Notes: generated by a model from the sequence alone, not told the origin. Positions 29,062 through 44,689 are shown, counted from the stretch's first letter. The stretch: 64,000 nt of DNA from Flaccisagitta enflata (GCA_965153355.1 OZ231126.1:73408001-73472000); one strand, 5' to 3'. Made by a program: numbers and translations.

Positions 29062-29208
29062 AACTAGGCCGGATACACGGCAGGACAGTCGCGGACGGTT
29101 GGGCAGGGCCAGGGGCAGTGATGCAAAAACCGCTAGCTATTCAGAAATGTTATGAACGGACGGACGGACGGACGGACGGACTGACCGACAGACCGACACG
29201 ACAACGTG
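29062..29208 (+). mobile_element. Family A element lacking its hairpin (right-arm copy)
   Basis: It begins AACTAGGCCGGATACACGGC and stops at CGACAACGTG. The terminal hairpin and poly-A present in the left arm (7903-7930) are deleted. Confidence 0.82.
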
Positions 29209-29400
29209 GAAAGTAGGAGAGTGAGGACTGAGTAGCGAGTGAAGAGATTCCAAGAGAGGGATTCTCCCGTTAAGAGAATTTACGTCCTTTGACCTCGATG
29301 TTGTTGCTCTCTTCTTCATCTTCTCGTCTACATTCAATGCGTTTCCAGGATTTCAACATTTCTATGACAAAAGCCCAAAAAAGACCGACATTTCTTTTGT

Positions 29401-29463
<63 letters not shown>

Positions 29464-29648
29464 AAACTCTTTTGACTCCTCGTAACAGTTATTCCTATAT
29501 CCTCTCTGTCATTTTCACACCATTTAAACTTTTTATGATTCTTTTCTTCGTTTCTACTTTCAGACAATATCTTTGTTATACTCTCCTTTTTGAAGGTTCC
29601 AACTATTTTTCCTGAACAAGCTACAACTACTCATCCAAGGATCGCACA

Positions 29649-30154
29649 TGGTCAGCGGTACCCGATGCCCTGCTTGGAGTGATCAGCAGGAGTGGAGTGA
29701 GAGTAGGGCAGCGGCCCCAAAGGGACGATGTCCTGTAGGACACAGGGGTGAATTTCCAGACGTCCTGAGAGGGCAAATTGGAGGGCATTTGCTTGCTTGG
29801 AGCTGGGGATTTTGGTTTTGAGAGGGTTGATTGTGGCCCTGAGAGCGTTGATTTTGGCTCTGAGAGGGTTGATTTTGGCTCTGAGAGGGTTGATTTTGGC
29901 TCTGAGAGGGTTGATTTTGGCTCTGAAAGGGTTGATTCTGTGCCTAACTGGGAAGATTTTGGGCCTGAGAGCTAATTTTGGGTCAAAGATGGTTTATTTT
30001 AGGCGTGGGAGGGCTGAAATTTAATCTGAAAGGGTTGATTTGGGGTCTAGGAGGGGCTGATTTAGGGCCTTAGAGGGCTGATTTGAGGTCCAAGATGGGC
30101 CCGAGTGGCTGGGGGGGGGGGGAATGGACGGACGTACGGCCGCTGCCCAAAAAA
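29649..30154 (+). mobile_element. Family C element (right-arm copy)
   Basis: It begins TGGTCAGCGGTACCCGATGC, contains GGGCAGCGGCCCCAAAGGGA, then a 21-22-bp minisatellite (GAGGGTTGATTTTGGCTCTGA, 29815-29940, degenerating to about 30090), and ends GGACGTACGGCCGCTGCCC plus A-run. Confidence 0.8.
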
Positions 30155-30175
30155 GGACACTATGACGATCTTGTT

Positions 30176-30415
30176 TTCGTCCTTCCTTCCTTCCTTCCTT
30201 CCTTCCTTCCTTCCTTCCTTCCTTCCTTCCTTCCTTCCTTCCTTCCCTCCTTCCATCCTTTCTTCCGTGTTCTTATTTCCTGATGTACTAATGTCTATTG
30301 TTTTTCTTTTCTTCCTTCCGTCCTTCCTTCCTTCCTTCCTTCCTTCCTTTTTTCCTTCCTTCCTTCCTTACATCCTTCCTTTCTTCCTTCCTTCCTTCCT
30401 TACATCCTTCCTTTC
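30176..30415 (+). repeat. TTCC microsatellites
   Basis: Two TTCC arrays flank a short unique segment, the counterpart of 6424-6716. Confidence 0.9.
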
Positions 30416-30542
30416 TCTCCCGCTTCCTTGTCCCCTGATCTTCCTACTCATTCTATTTTCTGCTTCCCACTTCAATCCCACCACCCTGTCTCATGTTTCT
30501 CCATTCTTTTCCTTCTACATTTCTTCCACTCCAACGGTCTAC

Positions 30543-31409
30543 TTTTTAGTCGCGTGCACGCGACTCTATGACCCGCTCTGTCCGTCTGTCGGTCGGTCGG
30601 TCGGTCGGTCGGTCCGTCGGTCACACTTAGCTTTTTTCGTCGTTTTACGTCATTTTAAGTAATTCTAGTCATCTTAAGTTACTATCTTCGCCAAAAGAAA
30701 CGCGACACCCTGGCAAAGATATGATTTATTGACCATACCCTGACAAAATTCAGTAACTGAGAGAGTTTGGAGGTCAAGTAAGTTATTCTTATAAAAAATA
30801 CAAAAGACTGTGGATCTTAGATGCAATTTATATCGCATTTCTTCATCAACAGGGGTGATAACCTCTTCTCATTTGTCCACAGTTTTTGCAAGCCAATGAT
30901 TTTTGATTAAGGTTTACTCTTTTGCTTGCCATTTCTAAACGGCTTGAACTACAGAATCCAGATTGAGCCCACCTTCGAGATTTTCTGATGTAGATTAATT
31001 TGCTTTTTTGGAAAAAGTATCTAGCTTCTCCAGAAGCTAAGATAACAAAAGTTAAAGTTATATCAATTTTAAACTTTTTCTTTCTCACAATCTTTTATCA
31101 ATTCTGAATATGACTATCTTCCTTCTTCTGCTTGCCATTTCTAAACGCTTTAAGATACAGTTACCAGATTAAACTCATTTTGTAGATCTTTTGAAGAAGA
31201 TTAATTTCTTTTTTTTTTAAAATATCTAGCTTTTCTAGAAGCCAAAATATTGAAGATAGAAGGTGTCGCGTTTCTTGTGGCGAAGATAGTATTTCAAGAC
31301 AATTTACATTTAGTCGTTTAGTCTTTTGGTCTTTTAGTCTTTTAGTCTTCTAGTCTTTTGGTCTTATGGTCTTAACAACCGCACGCCACTGTAAGGTGTT
31401 GGCCTTGTT
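30543..31409 (-). mobile_element. Family A element split by a nested insertion (right-arm copy)
   Basis: The terminal hairpin AGTCGCGTGCACGCGACT lies at the left (30543-30566) and AACAAGGCC at the right (complement at 31401-31409). The 608-bp element at 30682-31289 interrupts it. Without that insertion it matches the left-arm copy at 6018-6282. Confidence 0.8.
30682..31289. mobile_element. TA-flanked MITE (family H1), right arm only
   Basis: This 608-bp element is flanked by TA (30680-30681 and 31290-31291). It has 28-bp terminal inverted repeats (30682-30709 and 31262-31289, beginning CTATCTTCGCCA) that differ at one position. The left arm carries the empty site with a single TA (near 6144). 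The interior contains two diverged direct copies of a block starting GCTTGCCATTTCTAAACG (about 30920 and 31130). There is no coding capacity. The features fit a non-autonomous Tc1/mariner-type element. Confidence 0.93.
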
Positions 31410-31498
31410 CTCCTTTTCATCCAGTCATGTCAGGATGGATGAACAAGAGAGAGAGAAAGTAAAGAGGACGAGTATAAAGAAAAGTGAAGAAGAAGACA

Positions 31499-32232
<734 letters not shown>

Positions 32233-32355
32233 CATGAAGAAATGGAGAATGAGTAAAAGAAAGGAAAGAAGAAGAGTAGAATGGAAGAGATTAGAGGGGA
32301 ACGAAGAGGGAGTAGAAGAAAAAAAGAAAAAAAGAAGAAAAAAAAAAAAAAAGAA

Positions 32356-32609
32356 ACAAGTGACGCGGGGTCACAATATCGTTGCGGACGGGTGGGCAGA
32401 GGCATCCAACCCCCATCCACACCCCATGCCCCCCACCAACACGCATAACCAGAAAAACATATAAAACGCTCGTTTTTCCATTTTTTGACTCGTGGGTTAC
32501 GGCCCGACGGATCGACGGACCGACGGACCGACGGACCGACGGACCGATGGATGGACGGACGGACGGATGGACAAAGCCTCTTATAGAGTTGCGTGTCCGC
32601 AACTAAAAA
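32356..32609 (+). mobile_element. Family A, subfamily B (right arm only)
   Basis: It contains GTTGCGGACGGGTGGGCAGA, ACCCCCATCCACACC, a CGGACCGACGG tract and the hairpin AGTTGCGTGTCCGCAACT with AAAAA. The inserted block may start at about 32235, because sequence from there has no left-arm match. Confidence 0.78.
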
Positions 32610-32663
32610 GAAAGAAAGAAAAAAAGAAAGAAAGAAAGAAAGATAGACAGACAAAAAGAATGA

Positions 32664-32719
<56 letters not shown>

Positions 32720-32760
32720 GAGGTGAAACAAACAAACAAACAAATAAGCGAACAAACAAA
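32610..32760 (+). repeat. GAAA and CAAA microsatellites
   Basis: GAAA repeats (32610-32722) pass into CAAA repeats (32728-32765), matching GTTT/CTTT at 5541-5698. Confidence 0.88.
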
Positions 32761-32824
32761 CAAACGAAAAAAGGAGCAAACAAACAAACAGACAACAGAC
32801 AACAAATAAAGCATGAATGAATCA

Positions 32825-32971
32825 AACAAGGCCGGATACACGGCAAAACAGTCGCGGATAATTGGGCAGGGGCCGTAATGCAACAATCGCTCGGAATTCA
32901 ACAAAATTCGTAACGGACCGACGTACCGACCGACACGGCAAGGTGTAGAGTCGCGTGTCCGCGACTAAAAA
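32825..32971 (+). mobile_element. Family A element (right arm only)
   Basis: Short complete copy: AACAAGGCCGGATACACGGC, GGATAATTGGGCAGGGG, CGGACCGACGTACCGACC, GGTGTAG, hairpin AGTCGCGTGTCCGCGACT and AAAAA. The left arm has uninterrupted sequence here (GAATCGAAAAAAG, complement near 5525). Confidence 0.88.
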
Positions 32972-32998
32972 GGAAAAAAAGAAGGCAAACGAAATTAT

Positions 32999-33055
<57 letters not shown>

Positions 33056-33426
33056 TGCTTGGATGATGTATGCATAACATTGTCAGTTGGCAGATTTATT
33101 TTCCACCGCTTAGATTCAATTGATAATGAAATGTAAATGTATGTGTCATCTTTTTTTTATTTGTAGAAGTGAAACATTAGATTAGATTACTACTTTCATA
33201 CAAGACACTGACTTTTAGAAAAAGATTGTAGATTGAAGATAGCCAATAGAGTAGAGTTATCAGTATAAAGAACATTTGAGCAGCATCGTGTTGCGTGTAC
33301 TAGATAGGAAAAAAAAGAACTAAATTAAAAATGAACATAAAAACACAAGAAAAGTAGTAAAAGAGAGACAGAAGGAAGAGTTAAAAAGTTGATAAAAAAA
33401 TCATGAGAAAAGAAGAGAAAAAAATC

Positions 33427-33434
33427 AATAGAGC
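33427..33434 (-). other. Empty target site of the 2.2-kb transposon
   Basis: The complement reads GCTCTATT once, between CTCTTTT and GATTTTTTT. The left arm shows GCGCTATT on both sides of the insertion at 2894-5071. Confidence 0.88.
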
Positions 33435-33520
33435 AAAAGAGAGTCAGTAGAAGCACAACACAAGAAGGACGAAATGTAAAACATGAAGTGATTGTCCTGA
33501 AGCAAACCAAGATCAGATAT

Positions 33521-33645
<125 letters not shown>

Positions 33646-34607
33646 AAACAGGAACAAGCAGAGAAAGATAGCAATAGACGGAACGATAAACAGACAGAAA
33701 GGGAGAGAAGGGAAAAACCATGCGGCCATCCTTGATGTTTGACTAAATATTTTCTCGAGTGGAGGTTGGGTTAAGTCGAGTGGAGATAAAATGACAGTTG
33801 GGAACAAGAACAGACTCTGAAAAGTCTCTGAAATATGAAAGAAAACAAATCCCGGCTGTCTAAGTCGCCTTGTGGACATATGTGTTCAAAAGTGTTGACA
33901 AAACAAATCATGTTCTCGTTGTTGTTGTTGTTGACACAGTTTTTGAATGTTTTGCATTGGCGGCAATTCTTTGAAACGTCGGGGAGCAGTAGTGATATCA
34001 GTGTGAAAATCCTTTCAGGAAAAAGGCCCCGAGTAGATGTTTGGTCTTAAAAGATCCAAGCCGAAATTTGGAATACGGAGCTCAACAACCGTGCAAAATT
34101 TCCCTAGACGGGTAAATAGATAATGATTACCATCTTGGCCATCTTATCCACACAGCTTCAAAGTGTCGTAACTTGCTTTATTTCAATCGAATTAAGATGA
34201 TTTTTTTTTTAAATTCGCATCTTTGAGAAATCTATCAAATATCACCGCATGTGCAGACAGCGGTGAAAGCCAGAGACAGTGATGTGTTTTGACATGTTTG
34301 CTGTGCATTTCTAGTCAATTAAAAAACTTATACACCTACTGTCCAGATACTTAAGGCCAAGATGGTAGGAGGTGATTTCAAACTCTGATCAGGACTATCT
34401 TTGCGGTAGGGTCAGGAAACAATACGTTCCTTAACTAGTTGGGTAGAAATTCAGCTTGTCTGTGACTCTCTGCCATTTCACCCGTTTGTATCTCTGCCCC
34501 ATCCTTGCAAGTGATATGGAGTATCATTGGCAAAGAAAAGAGAGAGAAGCATGGTCCTTAATTTATGAACAAATTTTAGCGTATTTACCCAGCGTATGGT
34601 CGGTAAA

Positions 34608-34608
<1 letters not shown>

Positions 34609-34692
<84 letters not shown>
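34609..34692 (+). repeat. CT microsatellite expanded in the right arm
   Basis: This is 84 bp of CT where the left arm has only about 17 bp of GA (1678-1694). Confidence 0.92.
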
Positions 34693-34694
<2 letters not shown>

Positions 34695-34870
34695 TGACCT
34701 CGGAGAAGAACTGGAGTTCATTGGTGCGCAGACGCTCTACATTTTCACAGCTTCATATTCCTTGTCTGAAGAATATTTCGGGATGGTAAGTTTACCCAGG
34801 AAAAGAGAAGAAAAAAAAAAAGAGAGAAGAGATGAGGACAAAAGACGGAATGACATCACAGCGGGGAAGA

Positions 34871-35740
<870 letters not shown>

Positions 35741-36463
35741 GCAACAGACCAAGGCAACGGAAAAAGACAGACATTTCAAAAAAAAAAAAAAAAAAGTATG
35801 AGGGAAAGAAAGAAAAGGAAAAAATAAGAGAGAGAGAAAGAAATGGACATAAAATTTGGACTGTGTGTGTGCAGACGAAGTTGGGAAAGGAGGGCGATGA
35901 GAGAAAAGTGAAAAGACGACCTTTTTCTTTTGTTATTCAATAACTGTATGATCCTGTTGAAGGATGAATGATCAATATGAATAAAAAATGAGGCGTCCTA
36001 CCATTTATGAGGCGAGGAATATCATGAAGTTGTCTGACCATTTTGAGACCCATGAATCACCAACAGGGCCTATTCACTGAATCACGAACTCTGATCTGGA
36101 AATAAGGCCAGTCAAGGCCCATTCCACTGAAGCGCTACTTTGTGCTTCAGTGGAATTAGAATTCGTGCTTTAGTGGATTTACTCTTGACCTTTTTTTCAT
36201 ACTGCAATGATTGAGTGCAATTATTTTAGTGAAATAAGAAATCTACTTGATTACTTTCAATTGAAACAAAAAAGGTTTTTTCTTTTTTTCTTAACTGTCA
36301 TCTTTTATTATCTCTGTGGTTGTTTTTCTTATGAATCTTGTTTTTTTAGTAAATAATTTTTCTTATCCTTTAAATTTTTGTATCTCTGAAGGAAAGAAGT
36401 TTTCTCACCTGCATTTTTTTTTAAAGGATGAAAACTATGTTGATGTTAAAACATGTTTTGCTT

Positions 36464-36640
36464 TTGATATTTGATAATTGATATTTGATATTTGATATTT
36501 GATATTTGATATTTGATATTTGATATTTGATATTTGATATTTGATATTTGATATTTGATTTTATATTTGATTTTATATTTGATTTGAAATTTGATTTGAT
36601 ATTTGATTTAGATATTTGATTTGATATTTGATTTGATATT
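36464..36640 (+). repeat. AAATATC microsatellite (right-arm copy)
   Basis: Complement of the 7-bp array at 258-381. It is somewhat longer. Confidence 0.9.
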
Positions 36641-36651
36641 GTTCCACCTTT

Positions 36652-37477
36652 TATCGGGAAAAAAGTCGAAGTCAGTCTTCGACTTTTTGACATATTCGAG
36701 AGAAAAAGGGTTTTCATTTTCTTATGGGAAAGTTGGGGAACTCCTTAGGGCGATTGGTCCCTCAAATGAAATTGATAGGGTAAGTAAATTTGATAATTTT
36801 CTTTCATTTGGCGCTAAGCAGAAGTCTCTGGGACAAATATTTTTCGCGTTATGAATTTTTAAAGATTTATTTACGAAAAATTCAAATTGAATTTTTTTCG
36901 ATTTTTTATGATTTTGTGTAGGATCAATAAAGGAGTGTATCTAAGTTTGGTTAAGCATGCAAATACAAAAAAACATGTTCATGAGCATAGCTGCTCATAT
37001 GTGAGGGTGATTTTGAGCATTTTAGCTCATTTAGCTCACTTAGCTCAGTTTTTTTTTCTGATTTCAAATGCAATAAATAAGCAAATATATTGATAGATGT
37101 TTAAGCAAGCAATTACAAGAAAGCATGTCAGTGAGCAGAGCTGTTTTTAAATATTCTAGCTCATTTAGCTCATTTAGCTTGCTCTTTTTTTCTGATTTCA
37201 AAACAGATAAATAAATAAATGTTTTGATTTAAGCATGCAAATACAAGAAAGCATCTCAGTAAGCATTGCTGGTTGCGTAGTCGAGTGATTTTGAATATTT
37301 TAGCTCATCTAGCTCATTTGGCTCAGTCCTATTTTTCTCTGATTTTCAATGCAACCACTATATACAATTGCTCTTAATTTGATCTAACAAATAAAAAGTT
37401 GCAATGACTGAAAACAAAAGCTTGGTGAAAAGTGAACAACGCTTACAACTTTTTTCCTCACGGCGACAGCCGCCATT
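36652..37477. mobile_element. Insertion with 130-155-bp tandem units, right arm only
   Basis: The left arm is continuous across this point (about 240). The insertion holds three diverged tandem units starting near 36949, 37102 and 37230, each with AAGCATGCAAATACAAGAAA, TAGCTCATTTAGCTC and TCTGATTTCAAA blocks. A palindrome GTCGAAGTCAGTCTTCGAC is near the left end. The exact termini and class are unclear. Confidence 0.65.
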
Positions 37478-37728
37478 ACTGGTATACTTAGTAAGTGTTC
37501 TTAATTAAAGAAAAATAGAGGGAGGTGATAAGAAATCAGTGGATTTCTTGATTTCTTCAGATAAAAAAGATTACTGTGATAAAATCAGTTATGTTCAATT
37601 CCACTGAAGCTCGAATTCCAGAATGCACTAGTTATTTCTCATTCCACTGAAGCACTAGGGTGTGCTTCAGTATAAATAGTTCCAACTTAAGCGTGAATTT
37701 CGTGATTCAGAGGATGCTCCACCAACAG

Positions 37729-38960
37729 AGACAGCGAGACAGCATGGTGCGCCGGGTAAGATGAATCAAGATTGGTTTACGAAGGATATCAAATTGTAGT
37801 CTGACCATTTTGGGACCCATGAATCACGGACAGAGACACAGAGAGAGAGAGCACGGTGCGCCGGGTAAGATAAAGCAAGATTGGTTTACAAAGAATAAAG
37901 GGTAGTCTGACCATTTTGGGATCCATGAATCATCAACATAGACACAGAGAGAGAGGGCACGGTGCGCACCATCCATCCAAATTACCGCCAGGCGGTTTTT
38001 AGTATTACTCTGAATTTTCTGCTTGAATTTGCTCAGGATAACTTCCTGAACTAGGATCCAGCTTCAAAGAAATCTTTCTTGTGGCGCTTTTTGTAAAAAA
38101 TCCGAAATTGATAATTTTTCATTCTATATTGCACCCAGATTCTAGAGGGTTGTTAGAAAACCTTTTTAGATAGCATATTTGAATTCCTGATGAAATTTCC
38201 TTTCATTTGATAGGTCACACTATATATTTTTCAAAAGAGATCAAATTTTCGATTTTCTAGCCACCGTTACTTTTTGTAACGGTGGCTTAGAAATTAAAAA
38301 TTTCATTTCTTTTCAAAAACATATAGTGCGACCTATCAAATGAAAGGAAATTTTATCAGGAATTCAGATATGCTATCTAAAAAGATCTTCTAACAACCCT
38401 AAAAATTCTGACTTCAAAATAAGAGAAAAAACAATCAATTTTGGATTTTTTTCAAAAGGCGCCACAAGAAAGATTTTTTTTAAGCTGGATTCTTGTTCAG
38501 GAGGTCCATATTGAGTGTAAACAAGCAGAAAATCCAGAGTAATGCTGAAAACCACCTGGCGGTAGTTTGAACGGATGGTGTGCGCCGGGTAAGATAAAGT
38601 AAGATTGGTTTACAAAGGATATCAATGGGTAGTCTGATCATTTTGGGCCCCATGAATCATCAACATAGACACAGAGAGAGAGCAGGGTGCGCCGGGTAAG
38701 ATAAAGCAAGATTGGTTTACAAAGGACATCAAAGGGTAGTCAGACCATTTTGGGACCCATGAATCATCAACAGAGACAGAGAGAGAGTGAGCACGGTGTG
38801 TCGGGTAAGATGAAGCGAGATTGGTTTACAAAGGATATCAAAGGGTAGTCAGACCATTTTGGGACCCAAGAATCATGGACAGAGACACAGAGAGAGAGAG
38901 CACGGTGCGTCGGGTAAGATGAGGCAAGATTGGTTTGCAAGGTGCGAAGGATATTCAAAG
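37729..38960 (+). repeat. Satellite of about 108 bp
   Basis: About six units contain GGTGCGCCGGGTAAGAT, CAAGATTGGTTTACAAAGGA, GTCTGACCATTTTGGGACCC, ATGAATCATCAACAGAGACA and GAGAGAGAGCACGG. Units begin near 37747, 37857, 37963 (interrupted), 38689, 38797 and 38906. Isolated fragments flank the family S element in both arms. Confidence 0.9.
37967..38580. mobile_element. Foldback element inserted in a satellite unit
   Basis: This 614-bp element interrupts one satellite unit, with TGCG on both sides (37963-37966 and 38581-38584). Almost the whole element is one inverted repeat: ends CACCATCCATCCAAATTACC and complement CACCATCCGTTCAAACTACC, continuing through to the centre at CCACCGTTACTTTTTGTAACGGTGG (38261-38285). 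Adjacent intact units show the unoccupied GGTGCGCCGGG. Confidence 0.9.
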
Positions 38961-39386
38961 ACAGTCTCACCATTTAACCACCTAGGAAATAAGTATATAC
39001 CAATACCTTAAGTCAAGAATGGACTTTGGAAGAGTACCTCTCCTTGAAAAATTTTGCTACTGCCCCCAGCATGGTCACATTGAGCTCTTCAAAATGTTAC
39101 TAATCTGGTTAATGAGCTTCGTTAGTTGAGGGTTAACACTCTTTCAAAATCGATCTTTTCTTTAAGTGTTGGTATACTTATTTCTTAGTAGGGCCCATGA
39201 TTCGCCAAGAGACATATGGAATTTAAGTCAAAATCTGAAATACGATCGGTTTGACAACTCAACTGTGGCAAATCTGTCACGTCATTTCATTGTGTTTGGC
39301 GCAAGTTGCTGCTGCGGTGGATTCAAGCGTTGTTGGCGATTGAATATCACAACCGTGAGGTACCAAAAAAACTAAACGCTAGAAAA
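38961..39386. other. Unique stretch, nothing recognised
   Basis: A 69-codon frame (39166-39375) is non-repetitive but unrecognised. No other feature is visible. Confidence 0.35.
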
Positions 39387-39589
39387 AACAAGGCCGGATA
39401 CACGGCAACCGAAGTCGCGTGCGGGTGGGCAGGGGCCATATTTGAGGTCACCAGACCATTTAGGCAGGAGCGGTGACGTCAAAAAAATAAAATCATAAAA
39501 AAAAGTAAAGTGTGATGGACCAACCGACCAACCGACCGACCGACCGACGGACAAAGCGGGTTGTAGAGTCGCTTGCACGCGACTAAAAA
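39387..39589 (+). mobile_element. Family A element, near full length
   Basis: AACAAGGCCGGATACACGGC, AAGTCGCGTGCGGGTGGGCA, TCACCAGACCATTTAGGCAG, AAAGTGTGATGGACC, CGACCGACCGACC tract, AGCGGGTTGTAG and hairpin AGTCGCTTGCACGCGACT with AAAAA. Confidence 0.9.
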
Positions 39590-39832
39590 TTGTGCTCATG
39601 GAAAAGAAAGAAAAGATCAATTAAATTCATGTCAGCTAAGTCGATCAAAAGGCAACGAAGATGAGTCTCTTACGATTAGAACTTGTCTTTATTTGCCAGA
39701 TTGAGGTTTTTTTTATTGTTATCGTCTACCTACACTCCGAAGGTGAAATAAACCATTCAATTTATGGCATAATACCCTCAATGTACAGTGGTGCTTGTGA
39801 TGGTATTAGCGCAGGTTTTAATGGAATGTTGA

Positions 39833-39833
<1 letters not shown>

Positions 39834-39881
<48 letters not shown>

Positions 39882-40024
39882 AAAAAGACAACGATGAAAA
39901 AAGCGACGATAATGGCTAGTTGAACTAAAGAAAAATCCTTCAAAGTATCACGTTCCGCTTCTTTTCTTTTCTTTTTTCTTTTCTTTTTCTTTTCTTTTTT
40001 CTTTTCTCTTTTTTTTCTTTTTTT
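39834..40024 (+). repeat. GAC and CTTTT simple repeats
   Basis: A GAC array (39834-39880), then a T-rich CTTTT-type tract (39958-40024). Confidence 0.88.
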
Positions 40025-40241
40025 TGAGGAAAAACTTTATACATTTCCATCCAAAAGAAAAGAAATGAGAAAAATGAGACCAAAAATGTCATTTCAAGCA
40101 AGATAAACCACAAAGAAATTTTTCTTTAATTTTTGTTTTAAAAATTTCTTTTAGTCTGACAAGATTTTTTCATCCGTGGCTTTCTTATCCTTCTCCTCTG
40201 AGCTTCCTTATCGTAGCTTATCTTTCTACGTGTGTTTATTG

Positions 40242-40887
<646 letters not shown>

Positions 40888-41256
40888 AGGGGGCGTTTCT
40901 AGTCAGAGACAATCGCGTTTTTAACAGGCCACTCGTTCACTCATTCTGTTCGTTTGCTCGCACTGCTCACTACGCTCACTCGCTCCACAGCGCTCCGCTT
41001 TGCTACGCTTGCTTTGCAACACTTGCTTCGCAACACTTGCTTCGCTATGCTTGCTGCGCTATGCTCGCTTTGCTATGCTCGCTTCACTACCCTTGCTTTG
41101 CTATGCTCGCTTTGTTTGCTTGCTTCATTCATGGGCTCGCTCACTCACTTTGCTCACTCCCTCGTGGGGCCGTTGAAATTCATGAGTATATGTTCACGCT
41201 GTAAACGCGTTCAATGGGAGAAAACGCGTTTTTGGTCGTCACTAGAAACACGCCCT
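40888..41256 (+). mobile_element. Family D element, copy 3 (longest)
   Basis: Ends AGGGGGCGTTTCTAGTCAGA and CACTAGAAACACGCCCT. The internal array of CTTTGCTATGCTCG-type units (about 40950-41130) is the longest of the three copies. The conserved TATGTTCACGCTGTAAACGC block precedes the right end. Confidence 0.78.
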
Positions 41257-41720
41257 CACTGGGCCATGGGCAGAGTCGCTCAACGTTGAGCAACGTCAAG
41301 AAACATTGAGCAAGAAGACTGGAAACTGAATTGCGGGTTGACTGACCGCCTTGCCGTCTTGCCATGCCGGAAAAGGCTTACAAAGTTGAACGGACATTGC
41401 CCCGACGTTCCATCTTGCAAATCTGGACCCAGTGTGGAGTCAATAAACTTGGGGCAGGTTGCCAGAAAGACTGGGGTAACTGACCGTCATGGCTTGCTTC
41501 TACGCTGGAAGAGGCTTTCAAAGTCGAATAGACATAGCCAAACTTTCACCCCGGCAGCTCCTGTCAGCCCAATGTTTATTTCATCTTAAGTAAATCTCAG
41601 TATGGTAAATCTCCTGCAACATATTTCATGGCGTGTTTCCTTGGTACTTATTTTCTTCTTTTCTTTTCTTTTTCGCCCCCCCCCCTTTTTTTTGCAGCTG
41701 TGACTAAAGCGTTTATTTTC
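41257..41720. other. Unique stretch, nothing recognised
   Basis: A tandemly related pair of GC-richer segments (AAGACTGG.AACTGA.TGACCG at about 41310-41350 and 41467-41490) is present. There is no recognisable gene. Confidence 0.35.
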
Positions 41721-42250
<530 letters not shown>

Positions 42251-42363
42251 GTTGCTGTCAGCTGGCGCCGTTGAAATAAAAGCTTGAGCATCATAATGCG
42301 GATGGCGGAAGGAAAGGGGGAAAAGATTTTATGGACCAAACCGTTTTCTTTCTTTTTTTACTT

Positions 42364-42690
<327 letters not shown>

Positions 42691-42744
42691 TTCTTTCGAT
42701 GTTTTTTTTGTCATTCTTTTATCATTTCATCATTAAGACCTTTC

Positions 42745-43515
42745 ATTTTTTCATTATTTCACTATCTAACTATTTCACTATTTCACTATTTCACTATTTC
42801 ACTTTTTCACTATTTTACTATTTCACTTTTTCACCATTTCACCATTTCACTATTTCACCATTTCACCATTTTACCATTCTACCATTTCACCATTTCACCA
42901 TTTCACCATTTCACCATTTCACCATTTCACAATTTCACCATTACACCATTACACCATTTCACCGTTTCACCATTTCACCGTTTCACCAGTTTATCATTTC
43001 ACCATTTCACTATTTCACCATTTCACCATTTCACCGTTTCACCGTTTCACCGTTTCACCATTTTATCATTTCACCATTTCACCATTTCACCATTTCAACA
43101 TTTTACCGTTTCACCATTTCAACATTTTACCTTTTCACCGTTTTATCATTTCACTATTTCACCATTTCACCATTCCGCCATTTCACCATTTCACCATTTC
43201 ACCATTCCGCCATTTCACCATTTCACCATTTCACCATTTCACCGTTTCACCATTTCACTATTTCACTACTTCACCATTTTACCATTTCACCATTTCACCA
43301 CTTCACCATTTCACCATTTCACCATTTCACCATTTCACCATTCCGCCATTTCACCGTTTCACCGTTTCACCATTTTATCATTTCACCATTTCACCACATC
43401 ACCATTTCACCATTTCACCATTTCACCATTTCACCATTTCACCATTTCACCATTTCACCGTTTTACCGTTTCACCATTTTATCATTTCACTTTTTCACCA
43501 TTTCATTATTTAATC
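42745..43515 (+). repeat. 8-bp CACCATTT microsatellite
   Basis: About 95 units of CACCATTT and variants (CACTATTT, CACCGTTT). It is contiguous in frame with the preceding CTTT array, producing a 499-codon frame that is not a gene. Confidence 0.95.
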
Positions 43516-43643
43516 AATCTTAAAACTTCAAAAAGAAGGTCCAAAGAAAAAAAAATTGCCAAAAGACGGGGAACGCGAAGGGAGAAGGAGAGTAGGGGAT
43601 ACAAAAAGCCCGGGGACGAAATGTGCAACAAAGTGTGTGAGAG

Positions 43644-44266
<623 letters not shown>

Positions 44267-44303
44267 CTCTACCGTTTAATTTGGGCTAATGGTTCGTGAA
44301 AAT

Positions 44304-44516
44304 AACAAGGCCGGATACACGGCTACCTAAGTTGCGTGCCGGGTAGGCAGGGGCTGTAATTGAGGTCATCAGATCATTTGGGCAGGAGCAGTGAAGCCAA
44401 AAATCCCAAAAACCCCAAAAAAAGTGTGACGGACGGACCAATGGACGGACAGACCGACGGACCGACGGACAGACCGACAAAGTGGGGTGTAGAGTCGCGT
44501 AGCACGCGACTAAAAA
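44304..44516 (+). mobile_element. Family A element, near full length
   Basis: AACAAGGCCGGATACACGGC, AAGTTGCGTGCCGGGTAGGC, TCATCAGATCATTTGGGCAG, AAAAGTGTGACGGACGG, GGACAGACCGACGG tract, GTGGGGTGTAG and hairpin AGTCGCGTAGCACGCGACT with AAAAA. Confidence 0.9.
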
Positions 44517-44689
44517 CTACCCTGTCTTCAGAAGCAACTGCAACCAGCAAAAGTTATATTGTGTGAAAACTGTTCATATTGAAGTATTCTGATTTGTTCC
44601 ATCTGATTGCATAATACCTGCGGTTATTTCAGTGAAGATGGTCAGGGACATTGATAAAACGGCCCCTATACGCCGCAAGTGTAAGGGAT

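Larger units (their letters stand above)
36067..37722 (+). mobile_element. Family S element (right-arm copy)
   Basis: It is flanked by 6-bp direct repeats CAACAG (36061-36066 and 37723-37728) lying in the 108-bp satellite, whose fragments abut both ends. Subterminal CTGAATCACGAA occurs inverted near both ends. It contains the AAATATC array (36464-36640) and a secondary insertion at about 36652-37477. Confidence 0.65.
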
